In this document: positions 42,539-50,673 of the stretch, piece by piece
How the letters are laid out: every line of letters begins with the position of its first letter
Position numbering within the stretch: position 1 is the stretch's first letter
From: Nitrospirillum viridazoti
GTDB taxonomy: Bacteria > Pseudomonadota > Alphaproteobacteria > Azospirillales > Azospirillaceae
Direction: 5' to 3' (one strand)
NCBI RefSeq assembly: GCF_007827975.1
Contig: NZ_VITT01000035.1
Length of the DNA stretch: 64,000 bases
Notes under the pieces: model-generated
Databases searched by the model: none
Told to the model about the DNA's origin: nothing
What the model saw: only the letters and a program-made list of their open reading frames with translations
Translations under genes and position numbers: made by a program

Positions 42539-42919
42539 TCACCAGAAGAAGGCACCCAATATCAGATATATGGCCAAGGGCAGGGTGAAGACGGGGATCC
42601 AAGCGATGATCGCCGCCCCTAGTATCCTTCCCCGTTTGTCGGGATATTCATGAAGGCCATAGACCAGGGCGATCCCGCTGCCGATAGCCATCACGGACAT
42701 CAAGCCAATGAGGATATTCGCCCTGGCGTCGAAACCGATTGCGTTGAGCAGATACGCAATTCCGGCCACCAATATCCCGAAGACGATCAGCAGAGCCGCA
42801 CCGATCAAGACGCCCAGGTCATAGCCATCAAGTTTGAAGCTCACAGACGCCAATATCCTCAATAATCTTATGGGATAGCCTCGGCGTTGCGGGTATGTAA
42901 AGCAAGAGGCGGTTGGCAT
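42539..42919 (-). CDS. Small membrane protein, unknown
   Basis: Up to 126 residues. Three hydrophobic segments: LGVLIGAALLIVFGILVAGIAYLLNAIG, ANILIGLMSVMAIGSGIALVYGL and RILGAAIIAWIPVFTLPLAIYLILGAFF. The start is unclear: ATG at 42919 has no ribosome site, GTG at 42844 (before SFKLDGYDLG) would give 101 residues and fits the hydrophobic layout better. GC is lower than in the neighbours. No family recognised. It follows the large Tat protein gene on the same strand. Confidence 0.5.
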   Translation of the reverse strand: MPTASCFTYPQRRGYPIRLLRILASVSFKLDGYDLGVLIGAALLIVFGILVAGIAYLLNAIGFDARANILIGLMSVMAIGSGIALVYGLHEYPDKRGRILGAAIIAWIPVFTLPLAIYLILGAFFW

Positions 42920-42929
42920 GGGGACCGGG

Positions 42930-45734
42930 TTAGACCCGCTCCACCGCCACCTCCTGCATCCCCGCCGGCAGCGCCACGGTCACCCAGGCCGCCTCGGCGG
43001 CCACCTCGACCGCACCGCCCCCCGTCACCCGGTAGCGCCCCTTGGGCAGGCCGCGTAGGCGCAGGGTGGGGGGCTGGCGCTGGGCATCGCCGTCCAGGGT
43101 CAGGCGCAGGCGGGCGTCCGCCGGGTGCCAGGCGATGCTGTCGGTGGGGGCGAAGCGGGCGCCCTGCACCTCCAGGTCCAGGCGCTGGCGGGCCAAGCGG
43201 GCGTGTTGCAGGCGGGCGTGCAGGCGGCGGCGGACGCCGTCGCGTGGGGTGATGGTCAGCCAGCCGTCGGCCTCCGCCAGCGTGCCGCCGAAGCAGAAGC
43301 GGCCGAACACGGGGTCGTCGCTGACCAGGGTGGCGGCCATGCGCAGGGCGCCGCAGAAGCCCAGGTCGCTTTCGCTGGAATAGTACCAGCTGCCCCGGTG
43401 GTGGGGCTGGCCCAGCCAGGTGGTGCCGTGGGATGCCGGCTCGAACCCGCCGCCGGAGGCGCCGTCGTTGGCCTGGCCCGGATACCAATAGCCATAGCCG
43501 CTTTCCGCCGTGCCGCTGTTCACCAGGGCCCAGGCGCTGAGGAACGAGGTCCAGGCCAGGCGCAGATGGGGCCGCCCGTCGTCGGCGTCGTTCAGGGCGT
43601 GGTCCAGCAGGGCCCAGCCGCCCATCTGCGCCATATAGGTCAGGGTGAAGGCGTCGCCGCCGGCGGCGCGGTAGTCGCTGCCCAGGTAGTAATAAGCGGG
43701 CTCGATGGTGCCGCGGCAGAACAGGTTGGCGGCGATCTGCGCGTCGGCGAAGCGCCGGGCGGCGGCGCGGGTGACGGGGGAGCCCGGCTGGCCGGCATGG
43801 TCCAGAGCGTAGCGGGCTAGGGCCTGGGTGGACTCGAAGCCGGTGGAATCGAAGGGGTATTCCGAGCCGAAGAGATCGGGCTTGCCATTCACGAAGAAGT
43901 CGACCTTGCGCACCCAATGGCCGCGCAGCTCCGCCGCCTTGGCGCTCTCCCCCGCCGCGTCCAGGGCGTCGATCAGCTCGGGGATGACCACTTCATTGTA
44001 GAAGCCGGTCTCATAGGCGCTCCACTGCTCGATCTTCAGGGGGATGGTGAACATCGCCCGGGTGGTGCCGTAGGCCCGCTCCAAATATGTCGCAGCGTCC
44101 AGCCGGGTGGTGATGCCGGGATAGCGGGTGGCGACGCGGTAGAGGCCCAGATACATCGTGATGATGTGCGGGTAGTCGTAGGGCCGCCAGTAATGCCTGC
44201 GCCCCTTGGGGCCGGGGTCGGCGCTGTCCCGGTTCTTCTTCCAGTCGGGAATGCCGTAAAGGGCGTAGCTGTCTTCCTCCTGCGTCGTGCGCTGCAGCCC
44301 GCCCCAGACGAAGTGCTCCACATAATAATCAAGCGCCGCCACCTCCGCCTGCACCGGGTGTTCGGCGTTCTTGCTGGCCAGGTAGGCCGGCTTGGCCAAC
44401 CCCGGGTCATCGCAGCTCACCTCATAGATGCGCCAGCCGGTGATGCGGTCGTAATTGTCGGGGCCCAGCAGGGTCTGGGTCTCCTGGTTCCATTCCGCCA
44501 GCAGGCCGTTATACCACTTGGCCGGGTCGCGGTGCTGGTGGGCGGCGATGAAGGCGGCGCGCTTCTTGACCAGGGTTTCCACCGGCTCGGTGGCGAAGAA
44601 CTCCAGATGCGTGGCGCGCCCGTTTCCGTGGCGGATGGTGACCAAATTCTCGCCCAGGCGGCGGAAGCGCAGTTCATAGACGTGGCGGCCGTTGCGGATG
44701 CCCAGGTCCAGCACGGTGGTCTGGCCGGGATATTCCGCCTCGATGGCGTCGATGGTGTCCAGGGTGCGCAGCGCGATGCGGCCGGCCAGATCGGTGGGCA
44801 GGGTCATGCCCTGCGCCACCTCCACATCGATACCGCCGTGGGCCACCAGGGTATCGCGCACGCCGACATAGTCTTGCGCCCAGGTGAAGCGGGCGCCGAA
44901 GCGGCGGGTTTCGCCGGCCCCCAGGGTCAGGCTGGTCAGCGGTTGGCGCCAGCGGCCGCCCTCCGCCCTCATGGCTTCGCCCGTGGCGGCGGCGTGGATG
45001 AAGACTTGATAGGCGCGGTAGGGCCGGACGGGGCTGTCGCTGTCCTGCCGGGCGCCTTGGCGCGGCTGCCAATATTCGAAATGGGTTTCCCGTTCCGGCG
45101 TCATGACCAGATAGGGGCCGACGCTGTTGGACCGCATCCAGAACAGGAAGGAGCCATGGCCGGAGACGAAACTGTGCTTCAGCACCGAGGATGTCGCCGG
45201 CTGCTTGGCCTTGAACTCGGTGTGGAAGGGCAGGGGCAGGGCCAGGTCGCCGATCTCCAGCGGGGTCCCGGTGCGATTGGTCAGCGCCACCTGCCAGGCG
45301 AGATCGCCGTCGGCCAGGCCCAGCCACAGGGTCAGGCCCAGGGCCGGCCCGGCTTCATCCGTGATGTCATAGTCGGCCACGCGGGCCTCGCCGTCCGCCT
45401 GGTCCAGGCGGCCGGGTGTCAGGCCGGCCGTGTCGACCGCGCGCCAGGGGGTGGTGCCATCACGGCGGTAGGCCAGGACGACGTGGCCCAGCGCCTGCCC
45501 AGGCTCCAGGTAATCGGTGTCGAAGGCGTCGCCGGTGGCGCGCAGGCTGGTCAGGCCGGGACCGTCGAAGGTAAGGGCGAAAGTGTGGGTGGCCGGCTTG
45601 GCCGTGCCGGCCATCGCGGGGGCGCGGCTCGCCAGCACGGCCCCGGCCGCCACGCCCCCGGCGGCCAGCATGACGTCACGGCGGCGGGGGCCGGCGGCGG
45701 GTATATCCACGGCCGGCTTGTTCAAATGCTTCAT
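42930..45734 (-). CDS. Tat-exported large protein, DUF5695/glycoside-hydrolase-like
   Basis: 934 residues. N-terminal Tat signal with RRRDVMLAAGGVAAGAVLAS and an AMA cleavage site. Residues 50-330 look beta-sandwich-like; residues 380-790 are helical with many aromatic and acidic residues (KWYNGLLAEWNQETQTLLG, WRPYDYPHIITMYLGLYRVA, GFYNEVVIPELIDALDAAG, SYYFSS-type Trp/Tyr blocks), as in an alpha/alpha toroid. A beta-rich end follows. The layout recalls DUF5695 proteins and toroid glycosidases of plant or microbial glycan use; I cannot confirm the family. It is downstream of a LysR gene on the same strand. Confidence 0.6.
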   Translation of the reverse strand: MKHLNKPAVDIPAAGPRRRDVMLAAGGVAAGAVLASRAPAMAGTAKPATHTFALTFDGPGLTSLRATGDAFDTDYLEPGQALGHVVLAYRRDGTTPWRAVDTAGLTPGRLDQADGEARVADYDITDEAGPALGLTLWLGLADGDLAWQVALTNRTGTPLEIGDLALPLPFHTEFKAKQPATSSVLKHSFVSGHGSFLFWMRSNSVGPYLVMTPERETHFEYWQPRQGARQDSDSPVRPYRAYQVFIHAAATGEAMRAEGGRWRQPLTSLTLGAGETRRFGARFTWAQDYVGVRDTLVAHGGIDVEVAQGMTLPTDLAGRIALRTLDTIDAIEAEYPGQTTVLDLGIRNGRHVYELRFRRLGENLVTIRHGNGRATHLEFFATEPVETLVKKRAAFIAAHQHRDPAKWYNGLLAEWNQETQTLLGPDNYDRITGWRIYEVSCDDPGLAKPAYLASKNAEHPVQAEVAALDYYVEHFVWGGLQRTTQEEDSYALYGIPDWKKNRDSADPGPKGRRHYWRPYDYPHIITMYLGLYRVATRYPGITTRLDAATYLERAYGTTRAMFTIPLKIEQWSAYETGFYNEVVIPELIDALDAAGESAKAAELRGHWVRKVDFFVNGKPDLFGSEYPFDSTGFESTQALARYALDHAGQPGSPVTRAAARRFADAQIAANLFCRGTIEPAYYYLGSDYRAAGGDAFTLTYMAQMGGWALLDHALNDADDGRPHLRLAWTSFLSAWALVNSGTAESGYGYWYPGQANDGASGGGFEPASHGTTWLGQPHHRGSWYYSSESDLGFCGALRMAATLVSDDPVFGRFCFGGTLAEADGWLTITPRDGVRRRLHARLQHARLARQRLDLEVQGARFAPTDSIAWHPADARLRLTLDGDAQRQPPTLRLRGLPKGRYRVTGGGAVEVAAEAAWVTVALPAGMQEVAVERV

Positions 45735-45823
45735 TACGCAAAACCCTTCCGCCTGTCCCCATGGCCCTCTTATCGGGGCAATATTGGATACAATATACAG
45801 AATGAGCTGGCGCGGGAAGGGAC

Positions 45824-46720
45824 TTAAGCGGCGGCCGTCTGCGCCGTGCCACCCCAGTCGTAACGGCGGGCCAGGGCCATGAACTCGCGCAGGGCGGGGG
45901 AGTGGCGGCGGCCGGCGACGCTGGCCAGGCTGACGGTGCGCGACAGTTCCGGCTCGATCAGGGGACGGGTGGCGATGCCGGGCAGCATGGGCAGGAATTC
46001 CGGCATCACGGCGCAGCCCAGGCCGGCCAGGATCATGGCCTGGATCCAGTCCTCCCGCTCGCTCTCGTAACAGACACGGACGTCGGCGGGGTCTGGGATG
46101 CCCAGGCTGTCGAAATGCTGCGGATATTCGCAGTTCACCCGGTTCAGGTAGTCTTCCTGGTCCAGTTCAGCCAGGGGCACCACGTCCATGGCTTCGAAGC
46201 GGTGGCCGGGGGCGAAGGCGACGGTATAGCGCTCCCGGTACAGGGGCCGCGCCTCCACCCGTTCCGGCAGGTCGGGCAGGCCCAGCAGGGCGCAGTCCAG
46301 CTCCCCCTCCATCAGCAGGGCCAGCACCTCGCGTCCCGGCGCGTCGCGCAAGGCGACCTCCACCGAGGGCAGGGCCGCGCGGAAACGCTTCAGGAAGCCC
46401 ACCAGGCGGGTGGGACCGATGGTGCACATGACGCCCAGACGCACCCGGCCCTTTTCCAGCTTGTTGAAGCTGCGCGCCTCCAGCTTGGCGGACTCGCTGG
46501 CATGGAACACCGCCTCCAGGTGCGGGCGCATCAGGCGGCCCAGGTCGGACAGATGGGTCAGGGTGCGTTCGCGCACGAACAGCGGCCCGCCCAGTTCCTC
46601 CTCCAGCTTCTGGATGGCCTTGGTCAGCGAGGGCTGGGCCACGCCGCAGGCCTCCGCCGCCTTGGTGAAGTTCAGGGTTTCGCACAGCGCCACGAAGTAG
46701 CGCACCTGGTTCATTTCCAT
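45824..46720 (-). CDS. LysR-family regulator
   Basis: 298 residues. The N-terminal winged HTH is at 1-60 (MEMNQVRYFVALCETLNFTKAAEACGVAQPSLTKAIQKLE, cited in parts), followed by the periplasmic-binding-like effector domain (VRLGVMCTIGPTRLVGFL). It belongs to the group with the FVALCETLNFTKAAE start, often linked to oxidative or aromatic signals; the effector is unknown. It lies 89 nt upstream of the Tat protein gene on the same strand, downstream of a terminator hairpin. Confidence 0.92.
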   Translation of the reverse strand: MEMNQVRYFVALCETLNFTKAAEACGVAQPSLTKAIQKLEEELGGPLFVRERTLTHLSDLGRLMRPHLEAVFHASESAKLEARSFNKLEKGRVRLGVMCTIGPTRLVGFLKRFRAALPSVEVALRDAPGREVLALLMEGELDCALLGLPDLPERVEARPLYRERYTVAFAPGHRFEAMDVVPLAELDQEDYLNRVNCEYPQHFDSLGIPDPADVRVCYESEREDWIQAMILAGLGCAVMPEFLPMLPGIATRPLIEPELSRTVSLASVAGRRHSPALREFMALARRYDWGGTAQTAAA

Positions 46721-46743
46721 GAGATCGGCATTTCCCTAGAAAC

Positions 46744-46781
46744 GGCGGCGTCCGGCCTGTTGAACCATGCCGGACGCCGCC
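46744..46781 (-). terminator. Hairpin between protease-like gene and lysR
   Basis: 13-bp perfect repeat GGCGGCGTCCGGC (46744-46756) and GCCGGACGCCGCC (46769-46781) with a 12-nt loop. On the minus strand it is followed by GTTTC only, so termination may be weak. It ends the protease-like gene, 30 nt after its stop. Confidence 0.6.
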
Positions 46782-46811
46782 TGTCGCGGGGAAACGTCGC
46801 CGCACGGGGAC

Positions 46812-47876
46812 TTACGAGCGCGGGCGCAGGCCCAGCCGGGTGTTGGCGGCGTCGACCACATAATCATAGGCGGCCAGCAGGTGGACGCCGGTGTTGAGGA
46901 AGCTGCCGCCCTGCGGGCTGGGGCCACCGTTCAGGATGCGGCTGGGCGACGCCGGTTGGCTGGGGTCGCAGTTGACGTTGGGGCCTGGGCCATCGGCCGG
47001 CTGGGTATTGACGAAGCTGTAGTTCAGCGCGGTGGCGCCGGCCTCATCCTCCGCCTGGATGGTGATGGCGGTGTTCAGCCAGGGGATGGGGGGCTGGGGC
47101 TCGGGCACGACCCCGATGAACATGTTGGTGATGCCGGCATCCATCAGCATCTGCGCCCGGGTCTGGATGGGCGCGCCGCCCGCCGGCGTCACCGTCAGCT
47201 GCACCCAGGGCAACTGGAGGCCGCTGGGGCTGTCGGCGTCGGCCGTCAGCGGCAGGAAGCGGTAGGCCTGCAGGCTTTCCTCCGTTTGCCCTAAGGTCAC
47301 CAGGCCGTGCCGGCCATTGTCCTGCAAGGCCGCCGTCAGGGCATAGGCCGGCAGCACGGCGGGGTCGGGCTCCAGCATGTCGCGCAGGTGCAGGAAGGGG
47401 TTGTCCAGCGCCGTGGCGGCGTTGCCCCCTGAACCTGACGTGGATGGGGTCAGCGTGGCCTTGGCCTCCAGCCCGATACCCACGCCCAGCATATAGACCG
47501 TGTCGTCGTTGGTGCAGGCCATGACGCGTACCGGGCCCAGGACGGCGGTGCCCTGGGGTGTGCCGTCGCCCACCTGCAGGCCGGTGACGACCACGACGGG
47601 ACCCGTGCGGGTGTTGCCGCTGGGCTCATAGGTGAAGGTCAGCGTCTCCCCCGTGGGCTGGGCCCAGGGCTGAAAGTTGCCCTCGCCATCCTGCAGCGTG
47701 GCGATGGGCACGACGATGCCGACCGAGCCCGTGTCGATGTTCACGCCGTGGCTCGCTTGATTGGGGCTTGCCTGGTTGGGGAAGAACAGGGTGGTGGAAA
47801 ACAGGCCGGGCAGGTCGCCCGCCATGTTGATGGTGGGCTGGAAGGTGATGATGCGGGTGCCGTACTGGATGCTCAT
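46812..47876 (-). CDS. Pepsin-like aspartic protease homologue
   Basis: 354 residues from the ATG at 47876. First lobe motif D48-T-G-S51 (GVNIDTGSVGIVVP) and a second hydrophobic-hydrophobic-D246-A-G-I-T250 (MLMDAGITNMFIGV) match the paired active-site loops of A1-type or DUF3443-like bilobal proteins. The end NTGVHLLAAYDYVVDAANTRLGLR is also like this fold. No signal peptide is visible (MSIQYGTRIITFQP). Second-site Ser/Thr is replaced by Ala, so activity is uncertain. Bacterial pepsin homologues are uncommon. It lies 74 nt after the doxX stop-side gap and is followed by a hairpin. Confidence 0.6.
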   Translation of the reverse strand: MSIQYGTRIITFQPTINMAGDLPGLFSTTLFFPNQASPNQASHGVNIDTGSVGIVVPIATLQDGEGNFQPWAQPTGETLTFTYEPSGNTRTGPVVVVTGLQVGDGTPQGTAVLGPVRVMACTNDDTVYMLGVGIGLEAKATLTPSTSGSGGNAATALDNPFLHLRDMLEPDPAVLPAYALTAALQDNGRHGLVTLGQTEESLQAYRFLPLTADADSPSGLQLPWVQLTVTPAGGAPIQTRAQMLMDAGITNMFIGVVPEPQPPIPWLNTAITIQAEDEAGATALNYSFVNTQPADGPGPNVNCDPSQPASPSRILNGGPSPQGGSFLNTGVHLLAAYDYVVDAANTRLGLRPRS

Positions 47877-47950
47877 GGTGTCGCTCCTCAGGCAGGATGG
47901 GACCGGCCTGAGAATGTCCGTGCGGCGGGTTTGTTCCAACCGTTATGATC

Positions 47951-48448
47951 TTACAAGTTGTGACTCGCCGCCGGGTCCAGCCGCCGGCGGACCAGATGGT
48001 CCAGCGACAGGACGCCGGGGCCGCGCAGGATGATGGGCACCAGCACCGCCGACCACAGCAGATGGTCGGGCCAGCTTTCGGGATAGACGAAGATCTCGAT
48101 CACCAGGGTCATGCCGAACAGGGCGCCGGCCGACAGGCGCGACGCCAGGCCGACGACCAGCAGCACGGCGCACAGGTTTTCCGTGATGCTGGCCAGCACG
48201 GCCGCCACCTCCGGCGGGATCAGGGGCACCTTGTACTCGTCCCGGAACAGGTCGAACGTGGTGTCGTTGATGTGGAAGCCCGTCACCTTGGTCTGGCCGG
48301 ACCGCCAGAAGACGGTGGCGGCCGCCAGGCGCCACAGCAGGGCGTCCAGCCCCCGGGGAAACCGCTCCAGCCGGTGGACGAGGGCCAGCGCCAAGGCGAT
48401 GGGCGCGGGTTTGCCGGGCGCTGTGGTGGGCGTCAGGGGCAGGGTCAT
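47951..48448 (-). CDS. bufD: DoxX-family membrane protein (BufD-like)
   Basis: 165-residue DoxX/TQO-small-subunit type protein with four helices. VFWRSGQTKVTGFHINDTTFDLFRDEY is the mark seen in DoxX partners of bufferin operons (cited as FWRSGQTKVTGF and TTFDLFRDEY). The ATG at 48448 overlaps the DUF2063 stop by four bases, so it is the last gene of a bufA-bufB-bufC-bufD operon. Such DoxX proteins may supply electrons or help export; the role is not firmly known. Confidence 0.88.
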   Translation of the reverse strand: MTLPLTPTTAPGKPAPIALALALVHRLERFPRGLDALLWRLAAATVFWRSGQTKVTGFHINDTTFDLFRDEYKVPLIPPEVAAVLASITENLCAVLLVVGLASRLSAGALFGMTLVIEIFVYPESWPDHLLWSAVLVPIILRGPGVLSLDHLVRRRLDPAASHNL

Positions 48449-49182
48449 GGCAATTCCACTCCGGTGAAGACCTGCGCCGCCAGCAGGCCCGTTAATTCGT
48501 GTTCCAGATTGAAGCCCGCGTCCAGGGCCAGCGCGTTGTCCCAGGCGCTACCCAGGGGCAAACCGGCGCCCAGGGCCATCAGCAGGGCGAAGGCGCCAGG
48601 CCCGAGGCGGATCAGCAGCACCTCGGCCGCCGGTCGCACCACCAGCAGGTGGGTGTCGCCCTCGGTGTCCAGGTCCACCGCCGCGTCGCCGGCGTCCGGT
48701 TGGTTGGCCCGCCAGACGCGGTCCACCGGCCAGGGGCTGGTGACGAAGCGATGGCTGGGGTGCAGGCGCCAGACGGTGTGCTCCACCGCGTCGCCCAGGG
48801 TGGCCAGGGCGCCCGCGTCCAGGGGTGCCGCCTCCGTCGCGTGGTAGGCGTGGGTCCAGGCGGCCTCCAGCCGGGCGACATCGGCCAGGTAGGGCAGCTG
48901 CCGCGCCACCTCCTGCTCTCTCAACCACGCGGGGAAGCCTGTGCCGTACCGCAGCAACGGCGCCTCGTGGGGCGGTTCATGGCGGACGTAGGCCTGGGCC
49001 AGGCCGGTGAAACAGGCCTCGCCCACCAGGCGGTGGGTGACGGGGAAGCCGGCGGCAAGGACCGCCGCCAAGCCGCCCAGGGTGTTGGCACGGTGCAGGC
49101 CGGCGTTGGGCAGGGGCGGGGTGCCGGCGGTGGCCAACACCCAGTCGCGGATGTCGCGCTGGCGCTCAAGCAGCGTGGGCAT
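48445..49182 (-). CDS. bufC: DUF2063 bufferin maturation partner 2 (BufC-like)
   Basis: 245 residues from the ATG at 49182 (AAAGGA 8 nt upstream; ATG at 49191 is too near that site). It has the DUF2063 N-terminal part (LLERQRDIRDWVLA; HRANTLGGLAAVLAAGFPVTHRLVG) and the second half (LHPSHRFVTSPWPVDRVWRANQ). It starts inside bufB (17-nt overlap) and is ATGA-coupled to doxX. Confidence 0.9.
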   Translation of the reverse strand: MPTLLERQRDIRDWVLATAGTPPLPNAGLHRANTLGGLAAVLAAGFPVTHRLVGEACFTGLAQAYVRHEPPHEAPLLRYGTGFPAWLREQEVARQLPYLADVARLEAAWTHAYHATEAAPLDAGALATLGDAVEHTVWRLHPSHRFVTSPWPVDRVWRANQPDAGDAAVDLDTEGDTHLLVVRPAAEVLLIRLGPGAFALLMALGAGLPLGSAWDNALALDAGFNLEHELTGLLAAQVFTGVELP

Positions 49183-50014
49183 GAGCCCCATCCTTTCCGG
49201 GCAGGATCGCGGCGATACCGTCCGCGATGGCGACCTCGGCCAGCAAATCGGCCAGGGGCGGGATGTTGGCGTCCCGCTCCACCAGGGTGGGGACGGGGCC
49301 GAAGCGGGTCAGCGCCTGGCGGTACAGGTCCCACACGGCGGCCGTGACGGGGGCGCCGTGGGTGTCCAGCAGCACGGCGCGGCCGTCATGCTCGACGGGC
49401 TCGTGCCCCGCTACGTGGATTTCGCCCACGGCGCCGGCCGGCAGCGCAGCCAGGTAGGCCCTGGCGTCCAGCCCGACATTGTGGGCGCTGACATGGATGT
49501 TGTTCACATCCAGCAGGATGCCGCAGCCGGTACGGCGGGCCAGTTCCGCCAGGAAGGCGGCCTCGTCCCAATCGCTTTCCGGGAAGGCCATGTAACTGGA
49601 CGGGTTCTCGACCAGGATGCGGCGGCGCAGGGCCGTCTGCGTCTGGTCGATGTGATCGGCCACCAGAGACAGGCTGGCATCGGTATAGGGAATGGGCAGC
49701 AGATCGTTGAGGTAGGTGCCATCGATGCGGCACCAGGCGAGATGCTCCGACACCAGTTCCGGCTGGTAGCGATCCACCAGGGCCGCCAAATCAGCCAGGT
49801 GATCGGCATCCAGCGGCTCCGCCCCGCCCAGGGACAGGCCGACACCGTGGATGGAGACGGGATACGCCTCACGCAGCGCGGTCAGCCAGCGGTGCGCCGG
49901 GCCGCCGGCGCTCATGTAATTCTCGGCATGCACTTCCAAAAAGCGCAGGGAGGGGCGGCGGGCCAACAGCTCGGCCGTATGGCGGGCCTTCAGGCCGATA
50001 CCGGTGATGCCCAT
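49166..50014 (-). CDS. bufB: Bufferin-modifying enzyme 2, DUF692/MNIO (BufB-like)
   Basis: 282-residue TIM-barrel MNIO enzyme. Motifs match the copy at 36424-37341: EVHAENY, IHGVGLSLGG, VSEHLAW, VENPSSYM, LLDVNNIHVSAHNVG, EIHVAGH, DTHGAPV and LVERDANIP. The ATG at 50014 is supported by GGAGGGAG just upstream and by the short family N-terminus GIGLK; the open frame to 50278 runs through a repeat. It lacks the 20-residue Ala/Pro extension of copy 1. Its substrate is probably the precursor encoded at 50181-50465. Confidence 0.92.
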   Translation of the reverse strand: MGITGIGLKARHTAELLARRPSLRFLEVHAENYMSAGGPAHRWLTALREAYPVSIHGVGLSLGGAEPLDADHLADLAALVDRYQPELVSEHLAWCRIDGTYLNDLLPIPYTDASLSLVADHIDQTQTALRRRILVENPSSYMAFPESDWDEAAFLAELARRTGCGILLDVNNIHVSAHNVGLDARAYLAALPAGAVGEIHVAGHEPVEHDGRAVLLDTHGAPVTAAVWDLYRQALTRFGPVPTLVERDANIPPLADLLAEVAIADGIAAILPGKDGAHAHAA

Positions 50015-50056
50015 GACGGCTCCCTCCCTGGGTTGAAGGCGCCTCAAGCGCCGGGC

Positions 50057-50146
50057 GCCAGCATCCGCTGGCTTGGCTTCCTCCCTTTTCAGTCCGCTGA
50101 CGCTTCCCGAAAAGGTCCGGCGGCTCCGGTCGGAGCCTACAGCGGC
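50057..50146. repeat. Double-hairpin dispersed repeat, copy B
   Basis: Hairpin 1 GCCAGC-ATCC-GCTGGC (50057-50072), then TTGGCTTCC. Hairpin 2 GGCTCC-GGTC-GGAGCC (50122-50137), then TACAGCGGC. The linker is 49 nt, the same as copy A. It fills the gap between bufA and bufB of operon 2, so it is probably transcribed in the leader between them. Confidence 0.8.
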
Positions 50147-50180
50147 GCAGGCCTTTGGCCCGCGCCGCTGAGATGACGGC

Positions 50181-50465
50181 TTACTTCTTGGCGGGTTCGG
50201 TGCTGCCGCCCGAGATCTTGGCGCAGGTGCCGGCCGGCACGGCGATGAAGGCGCCGGGATCGCGGTCCTTGGTGGCATGGCCGGCGCAGGAGTTGCTGTC
50301 GGTCTTGCAGTCGTTGTGGCCGGCCTTCACGACGCCGTAGCACTTCTCCATATCCGCGGCCTTGGCCGGGGCGGCGGCCAGGGTGGCGCCGGCGACGGCG
50401 GTGGCGACGATCAGGCCCAGGCCCAAGTGGGAGGCGGTACGGCGGGAAACAGTGGTGGTCTGCAT
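50181..50465 (-). CDS. bufA: Bufferin-type precursor 2 (DUF2282, BufA1-like)
   Basis: 94 residues. The signal peptide (about 1-37) ends APAKAA. The DUF2282 core is MEKCYGVVKAGHNDC with Cys 42, 53, 60 and 81 (spacing C-x10-C-x6-C-x20-C), close to the spacing in copy 1. AFIAVPAGTC is the usual family end. The tail is short (13 residues) compared with copy 1. It is the first gene of the four-gene operon, with 166 nt to bufB that carry repeat copy B. Confidence 0.92.
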   Translation of the reverse strand: MQTTTVSRRTASHLGLGLIVATAVAGATLAAAPAKAADMEKCYGVVKAGHNDCKTDSNSCAGHATKDRDPGAFIAVPAGTCAKISGGSTEPAKK

Positions 50466-50673
50466 TTTGAAATCCCCTCAGGTTTGGTGGGTGGTTGCGA
50501 TGGGCTGACGCTAACCCCGTACCCCCCGGCCTGTGAAATGCAGGGGGGATATGAATTCGATAGCGGGCGGATATGGCGTCCGGTTGTCGCACCTCTTGCC
50601 GGGTTGCGGGCGGAAGGGTCCCATGCCAGGGTTCCACCGGCCCGAAAAACGCCCCATCCGAAGGCGCCGTCCC

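Noticed and set aside
43917..45827. Long open frame opposite the Tat-exported protein
   Set aside because: Translation lacks any family feature and is rich in Gly, Gln, Val and Arg. The minus-strand frame has a Tat signal and domain-like structure.
49166..50014. DUF692 protein as xylose isomerase
   Set aside because: Shares the TIM barrel only. The HGVGLSLG, VENPSSYM and LLDVNN motifs and the DUF2282/DUF2063 neighbours fix it as an MNIO enzyme.
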